This document shows, piece after piece, positions 1 to 6,128 of a stretch of DNA of 8,936 bases. How positions within the stretch are numbered: the first letter of the stretch is position 1; every line of letters starts with the position of its first letter. The translations under genes were made by a program, and so were the position numbers. Below the pieces are notes generated by a model. It had not been told where the DNA came from. It saw nothing but the letters and a program-made list of their open reading frames with translations, and searched no databases. The DNA lies in NCBI GenBank assembly GCA_014763905.1, contig JACXUN010000048.1, positions 1-8,936 on the forward strand, given 5' to 3'. Origin of the DNA: Campylobacterales bacterium (GTDB lineage: Bacteria > Campylobacterota > Campylobacteria > Campylobacterales > Sulfurovaceae).

Positions 1-837
1 TTACTATCCTCTACCCTTGCGGTAGCTGATAAATTAGGAATCAAGATCACAATCCTCGAAGAGGCTAGCTGCTGCGGTGCCAGCCACTTACAAGATTTCG
101 ATGAGTTTTTAGCTCATGTATTGAACGCCCGAAATATCTGTTATGCAGAGAAGCACGGTTTGACCATGATTACAATCTGTAATACCTGCCAACTCAATTC
201 AGCGATGACCAAACATGCTCTCGATAGCGATGCTGATTTGAGAGCGAGAGTCAATGAAAAATTAGCCGAAGTCGGATTGGAGTATAAAGGAACGAGTGAG
301 ATCAAGCACTTCCTCTATGCATTGATCGATGATTACGGTCTGGATGCGATTCGTGAAAAGGTGGTTACGCCGCTGAGCAGCTTCAATATCGCTCCATTTT
401 ACGGATGTCACAATATCCGACCAAGCGAACTGCATGAGCATAGCAACGGGGGAGAGAACCCATATGTTCCAACCTCACTGGACAATCTCATTGATGCCTT
501 AGAGGGTAAACCGGTAGATTACTCCAGCAAAAACAAATGCTGTGGTTTCCACGTTGAGCTTCAAGCTAACCATACCTCGGAAGTACTTACCGGGAATGCC
601 TTATTGGATGCAATCGATAACAATGCGGATATGGTCGTTACCCCATGTCCACTCTGTCACCTCAAAATGGATACCTACCAAGACAGTGTCAGTAAAGTCA
701 TGGGTCGTGATGTGGAAATCCCGGTTCTTCATATGCCACAAATGGTTGCTCTCGCACTCGGTGCGACCGAAAAAGAGATCGGACTCAACTATCACGTTCA
801 AAAAGCAAAGCATATTTATAGCCAAGCTCACGCATAA
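1..837 (+). CDS. HdrB/SdhE-like iron-sulfur subunit with two CCG domains (5' partial)
   Basis: The frame is open from base 1, so the start lies upstream; the TTG at 121 is internal. The visible 278 residues carry two cysteine-rich CCG motifs. The first has CCG at visible residues 24-26 and CxxC at 60-63, with its first Cys outside the window. The second is complete: C136 in FYGCHN, CCG at 180-182 and CPLC at 216-219. The 34-35 residue spacing between CCG and CxxC fits the family rule. Such proteins bind unusual [4Fe-4S] clusters and serve heterodisulfide reductase (HdrB) or, in Campylobacterota, the SdhABE/MfrABE succinate dehydrogenase or methylmenaquinol:fumarate reductase, where this subunit couples the flavoprotein and iron-sulfur subunits to the quinone pool. 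That complex is preferred because of the phylum and because the protein at 2093-3160 looks derived from it. The family is usually near 290 residues, so only about a dozen are missing. Subunit identity (sdhE/mfrE against another HdrB paralogue) cannot be settled without the upstream genes. Confidence 0.88.
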   Translation, partial: LLSSTLAVADKLGIKITILEEASCCGASHLQDFDEFLAHVLNARNICYAEKHGLTMITICNTCQLNSAMTKHALDSDADLRARVNEKLAEVGLEYKGTSEIKHFLYALIDDYGLDAIREKVVTPLSSFNIAPFYGCHNIRPSELHEHSNGGENPYVPTSLDNLIDALEGKPVDYSSKNKCCGFHVELQANHTSEVLTGNALLDAIDNNADMVVTPCPLCHLKMDTYQDSVSKVMGRDVEIPVLHMPQMVALALGATEKEIGLNYHVQKAKHIYSQAHA

Positions 838-860
838 TTCAATCCCCCCCTTTCTTTTCC

Positions 861-882
861 ATCCCAAGCTCACGCTTGGGAT
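861..882. terminator. Perfect 9-bp hairpin between convergent genes
   Basis: ATCCCAAGC at 861-869 and GCTTGGGAT at 874-882 form a perfect stem with a 4-base TCAC loop. It sits between the stop codon of the HdrB-like gene at 837 and that of the minus-strand gene at 888, the place for a bidirectional terminator. No clear T tract follows on either strand, so it may instead be a 3'-end-stabilising hairpin or a dispersed palindrome. A C7 run lies just before it (844-850). Confidence 0.4.
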
Positions 883-887
883 ACCGT

Positions 888-1169
888 CTATCTAATATTT
901 CGTTTCTCTTTTTTGAGGAAAGGTTTTTTAAGCATGTAGATCAATGAAGGGAAATAATGATCACAATTTCCATCACGATTCAAAACTTCACAACGCTCTT
1001 GTGCTATTTGCAAATAAGATTTACTAAATAGCCCTGTGCTTGGGAGTCTTTTTTTTTCTAAATTGGAAGGATGACGACACTCATGCTCTTCCATGCAAGA
1101 AAGACTACCGCTCATACTATAAAATGTCTGCTTATACCAAATACAACTCTTACATTCTTTTTTATACAT
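888..1169 (-). CDS. Small six-cysteine protein of unknown function
   Basis: This is a 93-residue protein with no signal peptide or membrane helix. Its cysteines are at 6, 9, 25, 31, 60 and 69: CKSC near the N-terminus, CMEEHECRHP in the middle, and ERCEVLNRDGNCDHYFP near the end, followed by a lysine-rich tail. The pattern suggests a small cytoplasmic zinc- or iron-binding protein, but I recognise no named family. The ATG at 1167-1169 has a strong Shine-Dalgarno sequence on the minus strand (AGGAGA, complement of 1176-1181) six bases upstream, which supports both the gene and this start. The gene converges on the HdrB-like gene, with a hairpin between them. The even cysteine spacing and good ribosome binding site argue against a chance ORF. 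Confidence 0.68.
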   Translation of the reverse strand: MYKKECKSCIWYKQTFYSMSGSLSCMEEHECRHPSNLEKKRLPSTGLFSKSYLQIAQERCEVLNRDGNCDHYFPSLIYMLKKPFLKKEKRNIR

Positions 1170-1211
1170 GGTTGTTCTCCTGAATGCTTATAATATTATC
1201 ACATACTTTAT

Positions 1212-1217
1212 ATTATA
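1212..1217 (-). promoter_or_regulatory. Possible -10 box for the six-cysteine gene
   Basis: On the minus strand this reads TATAAT exactly, about 43 bases before the ATG at 1169. There is no matching -35 box at 17 bases, and the surroundings are very AT-rich, so the match could be chance. A second candidate (GATAAT, complement of 1195-1200) lies closer to the gene. Confidence 0.3.
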
Positions 1218-1228
1218 TATTGCTAAAA

Positions 1229-1298
1229 TATAATCGGTTTTGAATTCTATTGCTTATGAAATACATTTGGTAATTTCAAACAGTGGAAACCGATAATA
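1229..1298. repeat. Nested inverted repeat in the 1170-1325 spacer
   Basis: TATAATCGGTTT (1229-1240) pairs with AAACCGATAATA (1287-1298), 11 of 12 bases complementary. Inside it, TGAAAT (1257-1262) pairs with ATTTCA (1273-1278) around a 10-base loop. The structure lies after the lipoprotein gene and before the six-cysteine gene, both on the minus strand. In that direction the outer stem is followed by TTTT (complement of 1225-1228), so it could be a terminator or a structured leader; it could also be an operator for the downstream gene. Nothing else was seen in this 156-base spacer apart from candidate -10 boxes. Confidence 0.4.
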
Positions 1299-1325
1299 TC
1301 TCCGGCTATTGCTCCTAACATCTAT

Positions 1326-1739
1326 CTACTTTATCTTTAGACCACTAAAATCGACATTACGACAATCACCACCTACATTACAGAGCATCAAAACACCAAG
1401 AATTATCACATTTTCACCTGTATCGAGCAGAATCCCTTTTGAGGTTGCATAAAGCCTAGTTGACCAATCTTCAATCTTATCTGCCGAACTTTTGCTCACA
1501 TAACATTTCTTGGTATAACCTTCGGAAGAATAGATCAGATCCACACATCGATATTCTACCTTTTTGGCTTCCAGTATTGAGGGTAAATCCTCTTTGCCCT
1601 TAACCTCCAAATACGCTTTTGGTGTAGTACCGTTCCATGCATGAATCGTTCGACTGCAACCATTTAATACTAACCCGATACTCAACACGAGTATCGATCT
1701 ATAAAGCTTTTTTTGTAAATTCACATTACACCATCCCAT
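1326..1739 (-). CDS. Putative small lipoprotein of unknown function
   Basis: This encodes about 137 residues from the ATG at 1739. In-frame alternatives are a TTG at 1751 and a GTG at 1724; the GTG has a purine-rich GGGATGG upstream and would give a more typical signal peptide length. The N-terminus has lysines and arginine, then a hydrophobic stretch (SILVLSIGLVLNGC) ending in a lipobox-like LNGC. Asn at the -2 position is unusual, so lipidation is likely rather than certain. The mature part, about 110 residues, has four more cysteines, including CNVGGDC near the C-terminus, which could form disulfides in the periplasm. No family is recognised. The short ORF at 1754-1863 ends just upstream on the same strand, suggesting co-transcription. 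Confidence 0.62.
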   Translation of the reverse strand: MGWCNVNLQKKLYRSILVLSIGLVLNGCSRTIHAWNGTTPKAYLEVKGKEDLPSILEAKKVEYRCVDLIYSSEGYTKKCYVSKSSADKIEDWSTRLYATSKGILLDTGENVIILGVLMLCNVGGDCRNVDFSGLKIK

Positions 1740-1753
1740 TACACCGATCAAAG

Positions 1754-1863
1754 TTAAATATTGTGATAGTTCTCTACCTCTTCACGTTCCCATTGCGGAA
1801 ATTGGGAGAGATAAAAGGAACTGCCGTCATCGACAATAATATGATTGGTATAAGTTTTTTCAT
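1754..1863 (-). other. Very short ORF before the lipoprotein gene, with apparent frame break
   Basis: On the minus strand an ATG at 1861-1863 follows an AAAAGGGG purine tract. Read directly it gives a 29-residue signal-like peptide (MKKLIPIILLSMTAV and so on) that stops at 1774. Another frame, open from 1879 to its stop at 1754, looks more like folded protein (NHIIVDDGSSFYLSQFPQW, then an acidic end) but has no start codon. One extra A in the six-A run just after the ATG would join them into a 36-residue product ending three bases before the first possible lipoprotein start. This could be a small gene with a homopolymer frameshift, a sequencing error, a remnant, or a genuine 29-residue peptide. 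Confidence 0.35.
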
Positions 1864-1892
1864 AATATGTAAGCCCCTTTTAAATATAATAA

Positions 1893-1915
1893 CCTGAGTT
1901 CGACGGGATATCAGG
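1893..1915. other. Short hairpin upstream of the small minus-strand ORF
   Basis: CCTGA (1893-1897) and TCAGG (1911-1915) can pair around a 13-base loop. On the minus strand this lies about 30 bases before the ATG at 1863, so it could be in a leader. The stem is only five base pairs and support is weak. The rest of 1916-2039 is AT-rich with no ORF or other structure I can support. Confidence 0.2.
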
Positions 1916-2039
1916 CTAATAGACTATATCATAATGTTTCTTAGGTCACCGTTTTTTCTTTTACACGCCATCGATGGTTAAAATCTCCACACCGATAATC
2001 AATCATTAAGAAAATTATTAACCAAACAGTATAAAAAAG

Positions 2040-2068
2040 TTAACAATTGGCTATACTCAACCCATAAT
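2040..2068 (+). promoter_or_regulatory. Sigma-70-type promoter for the SdhB/HdrB-like gene
   Basis: TTAACA (2040-2045) and CATAAT (2063-2068) are each one base from consensus and separated by exactly 17 bases. Transcription would begin near 2075, giving a leader of under 20 bases before the ATG at 2093. That leader holds the AAGGA ribosome binding site (2082-2086). The gene therefore probably has its own promoter despite sharing strand with the HdrB-like gene at the left end. Confidence 0.55.
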
Positions 2069-2092
2069 ACTACACTGTTTCAAGGAATCACA

Positions 2093-3160
2093 ATGGAGTT
2101 TTTACATAACATCGAGTTAGAGGTTAGAGCTTTTTTCTTCAATGCCGCGACCGATTACCTCCCTTACTATAAAAACTTTACCTTTTCTATCAATAAAAAC
2201 GATAGAACCAAACCGCTTAAAGATCTACTCCCGATGATCAAAGAGCAAAACCCTATGTTTGCCTATCCGGTCAAAGATCTGCTTTTCCGTGTTAACGACT
2301 TAGTCGTTACCGGAGAAGAGAGTCTGATGGAGGTCGTTGATCAATTGGGTACACAATTGACCATCGATCCGGCACTTAAGTTCCGTTCTGATAATGGATT
2401 GATCTTAAACAATCATGACTTCTTGCACCAGTTCCGAACAATTTTCAAGCGTCATAAAGAGGATAAAGAGGATTTAGCCTACTATATCTCACTCTATCCG
2501 GTTCATTATGCTTCGGAAACCTTTAACTATAATCATGAGTATATTGGTGATGCCATTTTAATCACAGCCGCTCATATGATCGAGAAATACCCTCAGTATA
2601 AAGCGGAGATTTTAGCCGCTATCAACGATGAGTTCAACGGGATCGTCTGCTGCGAATATGAGAACCATGTCTATAACGGGGTTGATTACAGTGAAACCAT
2701 TGCCTCATTGAAAAAAGAGATCAAGGTTCAAAACACGCAATCTCTACTTGAAAAAGTTACGGCAAGCTGTCTTAAAAAGATGAAAAAACCGTTGAAAGTG
2801 GATAGTGTAGAAGGGAAAAACATCGCTCTGTATATCGGTAGCCGAGATAACTCTTCAGTAACAGAGATTCATGAGCAGATCAACAATGTCGGTCAACTAA
2901 TCACTTTTAATATGGCAACCAAATTAGCCGGTCAAACACTCATGGATAGCAATCCAACGCTGGCTCACAAAAAAGCCGGAACTATGCTGCTGGATGCATT
3001 TGATAGCGGAGCAGAGGTTTTAGTCTGTGTCAATGATAAAGATTGCGAAATTTTCCAAAAAGCTCTAGGAGAGATCGAAAGTGAAATGGGGCGGGAGATT
3101 GGCATGGCTCTTCTGCCGCTTTCTCAATTTCAAGAGATGAGCAGTCAGGTAGAAGCTTAA
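2093..3160 (+). CDS. Degenerate SdhB-HdrB composite protein, DUF5644-like (function unknown)
   Basis: This 355-residue protein appears cytoplasmic, with no signal peptide or membrane helix. Residues 8-120 follow the layout of the SdhB ferredoxin-like domain, including a stretch (LTIDPALKFRSDNGLILNN) matching the SdhB part just before its helical domain, but without its cysteines. Residues 127-210 match the SdhB helical domain (YIGDAILITAAHMI, then an acidic segment, GIVCCEYE, then ETIASLKKEI), again without the ferredoxin cysteine sets. Residues 243-345 resemble the second CCG domain of the neighbouring HdrB-like protein: LLDAFDSGAEVLVC here against LLDAIDNNADMVVTPC there. Only Cys 186, 187, 226, 312 and 318 are present, too few and misplaced for the normal clusters. 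I recall DUF5644/HdrB C-terminal-type proteins beside this complex in Campylobacterota, unverified. A structural or assembly role for the complex is inference. The start has AAGGA six bases upstream. Confidence 0.8.
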   Translation: MEFLHNIELEVRAFFFNAATDYLPYYKNFTFSINKNDRTKPLKDLLPMIKEQNPMFAYPVKDLLFRVNDLVVTGEESLMEVVDQLGTQLTIDPALKFRSDNGLILNNHDFLHQFRTIFKRHKEDKEDLAYYISLYPVHYASETFNYNHEYIGDAILITAAHMIEKYPQYKAEILAAINDEFNGIVCCEYENHVYNGVDYSETIASLKKEIKVQNTQSLLEKVTASCLKKMKKPLKVDSVEGKNIALYIGSRDNSSVTEIHEQINNVGQLITFNMATKLAGQTLMDSNPTLAHKKAGTMLLDAFDSGAEVLVCVNDKDCEIFQKALGEIESEMGREIGMALLPLSQFQEMSSQVEA

Positions 3161-3181
3161 ACAAAGGGTACTTTAGTACCC
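3159..3181 (-). terminator. Terminator hairpin overlapping the RNase T2 stop codon
   Basis: GGGTACT (3166-3172) and AGTACCC (3175-3181) form a perfect 7-bp stem with a 2-base loop. On the minus strand the stem is followed by TTTGTTT (complement of 3159-3165), giving an intrinsic terminator for the RNase T2 gene. The RNase stop codon (complement of 3173-3175) lies in the loop and start of the second arm. The convergent gene stops at 3160, so the two transcripts end within about 20 bases of each other. Confidence 0.6.
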
Positions 3182-4150
3182 AAATTCATCTACTTTACCT
3201 TTATAACATCGGCTTTTCGGTGTTTCTCCTAATTTTAAGAGTTCCGATAACTGCTCACTGCCACTTCCAAGATGTAGCCAAAGTTCTGTCACCAAACCAT
3301 CCCGACAATTCATAGTCACATGATCTCCGGCTCCTTTGCCAAACTCGTTATCCACTATTTTGCGAATCTCTTTAAGATAAACCGTCTTCCCTATATTTTG
3401 AACAAAATAGGATTGCACTTTGGAACGGTTGAATTGATCCAAAAAACTCAACGCATCACGATAATAGGTATCCGCATCGGTACCGTAGCAGCTTCCGTGT
3501 TTGATCCACTCATGACGATGAAGATTGGCTCGATAGCCCGACATCTTTTGACTCAGTTCGCTTCGGGTTGTTTCAGATAATGTCAACGGTTCGAGTCGAT
3601 TCCACTGTCTATTTTTGTCCATACCGATTGCTTTTTTATCGACCTGACAATATTGATTGTTTTTCGGCTGTGGCCAGAGTCCATGCAAGGTAAAATGCGA
3701 ACTAAAGAAACTATCAGCCTGCATTGTTTTACACTCTTTGACTCGATGATGTGTTTCACAAAAAGCATTCTGCCACGACACGGCTAGCAGATTCTGTGGA
3801 CTGGTTTGTTTGGTCTTGGTTTGACTCTTTTCTTGAGAGGCTTGGGACTTGCGATTCAGTGCATTGACCAGACGATAGCCAATTGTCTTGGGTTTCTGGA
3901 AACAACTCTCATCAATCCAAAGTAAAATCGGACGATTTCCTTCGATGAGGGTAAGTACCTGTCCCTCTTTTAGCTCCGTAATCCGATAAGTTTTTCCCGC
4001 TTCGACATTTAATATATCTGCCTTTTGGGTATGTTTTATATCATAATAGGCAGGACATGATGTGGTGGCTTTGAGATAGATTTCCGGATCATCGGCATGA
4101 GATATCCACGGGAGTGCTATCAATAGTGAAGAGAGGAGTAACCTTTTCAT
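3173..4150 (-). CDS. Secreted ribonuclease T2 family protein (RNase I-like)
   Basis: The 325-residue protein begins with a signal peptide (residues 1-19, cleavage after SHA), so it should act in the periplasm or outside. Both RNase T2 active-site segments are present: FTLHGLWP at 153-160 with catalytic His156, and HEWIKHGSC at 213-221 with Glu214 and His218. Such enzymes cleave single-stranded RNA through a 2',3'-cyclic phosphate. The mature part has eight cysteines, consistent with disulfides. Residues 20-90 form an extra N-terminal segment before the catalytic domain, short and strand-rich like an SH3-type module (a guess), then a Lys/Gln/Ser-rich linker at about 100-118. The ATG has AAGGA (complement of 4156-4160) five bases upstream. 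It is a single gene, convergent with 2093-3160. The likely role is scavenging external RNA for nucleotides or phosphate, inferred from the family. Confidence 0.93.
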   Translation of the reverse strand: MKRLLLSSLLIALPWISHADDPEIYLKATTSCPAYYDIKHTQKADILNVEAGKTYRITELKEGQVLTLIEGNRPILLWIDESCFQKPKTIGYRLVNALNRKSQASQEKSQTKTKQTSPQNLLAVSWQNAFCETHHRVKECKTMQADSFFSSHFTLHGLWPQPKNNQYCQVDKKAIGMDKNRQWNRLEPLTLSETTRSELSQKMSGYRANLHRHEWIKHGSCYGTDADTYYRDALSFLDQFNRSKVQSYFVQNIGKTVYLKEIRKIVDNEFGKGAGDHVTMNCRDGLVTELWLHLGSGSEQLSELLKLGETPKSRCYKGKVDEFGY

Positions 4151-4190
4151 TCTGTTCCTTTTTGGTGCATTTTCATAATTATCAAAAGTA

Positions 4191-4282
4191 GTTTACACTT
4201 AGGAACCGATGGCTTTAGCCTCGCTCACATTTTTTTTCGGGACTAAAGTCTCCGCTTCCTAAGAAAGTGAATAAGTGTAAAC
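4191..4282. repeat. 92-bp inverted-repeat element, possible dispersed repeat or MITE-like sequence
   Basis: The outer ends are perfect 10-bp inverted repeats, GTTTACACTT (4191-4200) and AAGTGTAAAC (4273-4282). Inside, 4199-4223 and 4238-4262 are 25-base arms that match as inverted copies at 19 positions, around a 14-base loop with a T-rich run. Each arm is itself palindromic (GGCT-TT-AGCC on the left, GACT-AA-AGTC on the right). A 10-base insertion-like stretch (4263-4272) breaks the symmetry on the right. It lies upstream of the RNase T2 gene, in a 238-base spacer (4151-4388) otherwise without structure I can support. No ORF is inside. It could be a non-autonomous mobile element, a genome-wide hairpin repeat, or a regulatory cruciform. 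Confidence 0.55.
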
Positions 4283-4388
4283 GATTTATGAAGAATGCAT
4301 TTTTAGATTATTAAAAAGCAATCATACTATCAATCGTGTAAGAAGTTATCCAAAAGAGGTCTAAAAAAGTTAAAACTGTAAGCGATTG

Positions 4389-4757
4389 CTAACTTTTATT
4401 ACACCTGATCCCCGATCCCTCCAGACAGAAATCCTCTTTGCACTCGGCTCCTTCATATTGGCTGCAGCATCGGCATACTTCGCGTTTGACGATCTCTTTG
4501 TCTTTTCCCGGGAATTGATCTTTGAAGAGTCCGTAGACATAGTGACCGAATTTTCCCTCTGCCGCTTTATCGTTTTGAAACTTTTTTTCCAATGACCCCA
4601 GATAGGGCTTTACTTTTTGATTGACCTCACTGCGAATGGTATTGATCTCTTTGTACTCTCGTCTGTTGGAGAAAAAATCCGCAATAAATTTGAAGGTGTT
4701 AAGTATCAAAATGACCGCAATAAAAGCAAAAATAACCAGTACAACTCTGTTTTCCAT
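4389..4757 (-). CDS. Membrane-anchored protein with a cysteine-rich C-terminus, unknown function
   Basis: This 122-residue protein has one hydrophobic helix at about residues 4-26, a charged, probably helical middle (about 30-90), and a compact C-terminal segment with six cysteines at 95, 97, 98, 106, 111 and 119 (CRCC, then C, C, C). The positive residues after the helix (NRREYK) suggest a cytoplasmic C-terminus, where the cysteines could bind zinc or an iron-sulfur cluster; the opposite orientation with disulfides is not excluded. No family is recognised. The ATG at 4755-4757 is preceded on the minus strand by AAAAAGGGCTTACAAT, a purine-rich but distant ribosome binding site. The gene is divergent from argG with 103 bases between, so the two promoters lie back to back. 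Confidence 0.65.
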   Translation of the reverse strand: MENRVVLVIFAFIAVILILNTFKFIADFFSNRREYKEINTIRSEVNQKVKPYLGSLEKKFQNDKAAEGKFGHYVYGLFKDQFPGKDKEIVKREVCRCCSQYEGAECKEDFCLEGSGIRCNKS

Positions 4758-4798
4758 ATTGTAAGCCCTTTTTAAGACGTATTATCCAGTAGAAACAA

Positions 4799-4827
4799 TT
4801 AACAATCAATTAAAAAAATGATAAAAT
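4799..4827 (+). promoter_or_regulatory. argG promoter
   Basis: TTAACA (4799-4804) is followed after 17 bases by TAAAAT (4822-4827), with an extended -10 TG at 4819-4820. A transcript would start near 4834, about 27 bases before the argG ATG. The same TTAACAAT -35 region occurs at 2040. No obvious ARG box was recognised here. Confidence 0.55.
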
Positions 4828-4860
4828 TCGCCTCATATTTTATGTTAGAAAAGGCACAGC

Positions 4861-6084
4861 ATGGCAAAAAAAGAAGTAAGAAAAGTGGTTCTTGCCTACT
4901 CAGGCGGACTGGATACCAGTATCATTTTAAAGTGGCTTCAAGATGAATATCAGTGTGAAGTGGTGACATTTACCGCTGACTTGGGACAAGGTGAAGAGGT
5001 CGAACCGGCTCGTCAAAAAGCTTTGGCTATGGGGATTAAACCGGAAAATATCTTTATCCTAGATCTTCGTGAAGAGTTCGTTCGTGATTTCGTATTCCCG
5101 ATGTTTAGAGCTAATACGATCTACGAAGGAGAGTATCTGCTCGGAACCTCTATCGCTCGACCGCTGATCGCCAAAAAACAGATCGAAATCGCTCGTCAAA
5201 CCGGAGCCGACGGGGTGAGCCACGGTGCAACCGGAAAAGGAAACGATCAAGTACGTTTTGAGTTGGGATATCTGGGACTGCATGGAGATATTACCGTGAT
5301 CGCACCATGGAGAGAGTGGGATTTGAACTCTCGTGAAAAACTTTTGGCATATGCCGAAGCTCACGGTATCGATATCAGCAAGAAAAAACAGGGACAAGCC
5401 TCTCCCTACTCAATGGATGCCAACCTGCTTCATATCTCGTATGAGGGATTAGTACTGGAAGATCCAAGCCGAGAGCCAGATGAAGCGATGTGGCTCTGGA
5501 CAACGGCACCGGAAAATGCACCAGATGAGCCGGAGTATATCTCTATCGAGTATAAAAACGGTGATCCGATTGCCATTAATGGGGAAGCGATGTCTCCGGC
5601 AACCATTCTGGCAACCTTGAACCAATACGGGAATAAACACGGAATCGGACGGGTTGATATCGTAGAAAACCGATATGTCGGGATGAAAGCACGCGGATGT
5701 TATGAGACTCCGGGTGGAACCATTATGCTCAAAGCCCACCGTGCGATTGAGTCTATTACTTTAGATAGAGAAGCAGCCCACCTCAAAGATGAGTTAATGC
5801 CACGATACGCTTCACTGATCTATAATGGATACTGGTGGTCACCGGAGCGTGAAATGCTTCAAGCAGCTATCGATGCGACCCAAAAAGAGGTAGAGGGAAC
5901 CGTACGACTCAAACTCTACAAAGGTAACGTCATGGTAGTCGGTCGTGAATCAGAAAAATCTCTCTTCTCTGAAGCCCACTCAACATTTGAAGAGGATAAT
6001 GTATACGATCAGAGTGATGCCGAAGGATTTATCAAGCTCAATGCTCTTCGATTAATGATCGCCGGAAAGAAGAAAAAAGCTTAA
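4861..6084 (+). CDS. argG: Argininosuccinate synthase
   Basis: This 407-residue cytoplasmic enzyme joins citrulline and aspartate with ATP to give argininosuccinate, the penultimate step of arginine synthesis. The N-terminal ATP-pyrophosphatase loop AYSGGLDTS is at 12-20, the second family signature [12 protein letters not shown] at 122-133, and conserved blocks GTSIARP (95-101), [14 protein letters not shown] (from 182) and YETPGGTIM (about 281-289) are intact. The length is normal for the family and no key residue appears missing. The ATG has AAGG (4851-4854) six bases upstream and a good promoter before it. No other arginine genes are nearby, so the gene stands alone. No terminator hairpin was seen in the 44 bases after it, so some read-through into the next operon is possible. 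Confidence 0.98.
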   Translation: MAKKEVRKVVLAYSGGLDTSIILKWLQDEYQCEVVTFTADLGQGEEVEPARQKALAMGIKPENIFILDLREEFVRDFVFPMFRANTIYEGEYLLGTSIARPLIAKKQIEIARQTGADGVSHGATGKGNDQVRFELGYLGLHGDITVIAPWREWDLNSREKLLAYAEAHGIDISKKKQGQASPYSMDANLLHISYEGLVLEDPSREPDEAMWLWTTAPENAPDEPEYISIEYKNGDPIAINGEAMSPATILATLNQYGNKHGIGRVDIVENRYVGMKARGCYETPGGTIMLKAHRAIESITLDREAAHLKDELMPRYASLIYNGYWWSPEREMLQAAIDATQKEVEGTVRLKLYKGNVMVVGRESEKSLFSEAHSTFEEDNVYDQSDAEGFIKLNALRLMIAGKKKKA

Positions 6085-6097
6085 AAAAAATTATTTA

Positions 6098-6106
6098 TGT
6101 TAAAAT
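6098..6106 (+). promoter_or_regulatory. Possible extended -10 promoter of the sensor-motor operon
   Basis: TGTTAAAAT (6098-6106) is an extended -10 element resembling the TGATAAAAT of argG. It would start a transcript near 6113, just before the AAGGA ribosome binding site (6115-6119) and the ATG at 6129. No -35 match is seen at 17 bases, and the short leader makes this tentative. Confidence 0.35.
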
Positions 6107-6128
6107 TTCCTAAAAAGGATATCTGCAA

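Noticed and set aside
121..123. TTG as the start of the HdrB-like gene
   Set aside because: The same frame is open to base 1 and encodes the first CCG motif (CCG at visible residues 24-26) before this codon, so the true start lies upstream.
844..850. C7 tract as a phase-variation switch
   Set aside because: It lies after the stop codon of the HdrB-like gene and not within or before any reading frame or promoter it could switch.
542..895. ORF of 117 residues on the plus strand
   Set aside because: It overlaps the HdrB-like gene in another frame; the HdrB-like frame has clear CCG motifs and this one has none.
1637..1897. 86-residue plus-strand ORF
   Set aside because: It has no convincing ribosome binding site, low-complexity hydrophobic content, and overlaps the minus-strand lipoprotein and small ORF.
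1886..1920. Riboswitch or structured RNA before the small minus-strand ORF
   Set aside because: Only a 5-bp stem with a 13-base loop is present; no known riboswitch core was recognised.
3320..3768. ORFs of 86 (plus) and 61 (minus) residues
   Set aside because: Both lie inside the RNase T2 gene, whose catalytic motifs fix the real frame.
4386..4595. 69-residue plus-strand ORF
   Set aside because: It is antisense to the membrane-anchored cysteine-rich gene and has no ribosome binding site or recognisable features.
5059..5739. Two minus-strand ORFs of 112 and 96 residues
   Set aside because: Both are antisense to conserved argG sequence.
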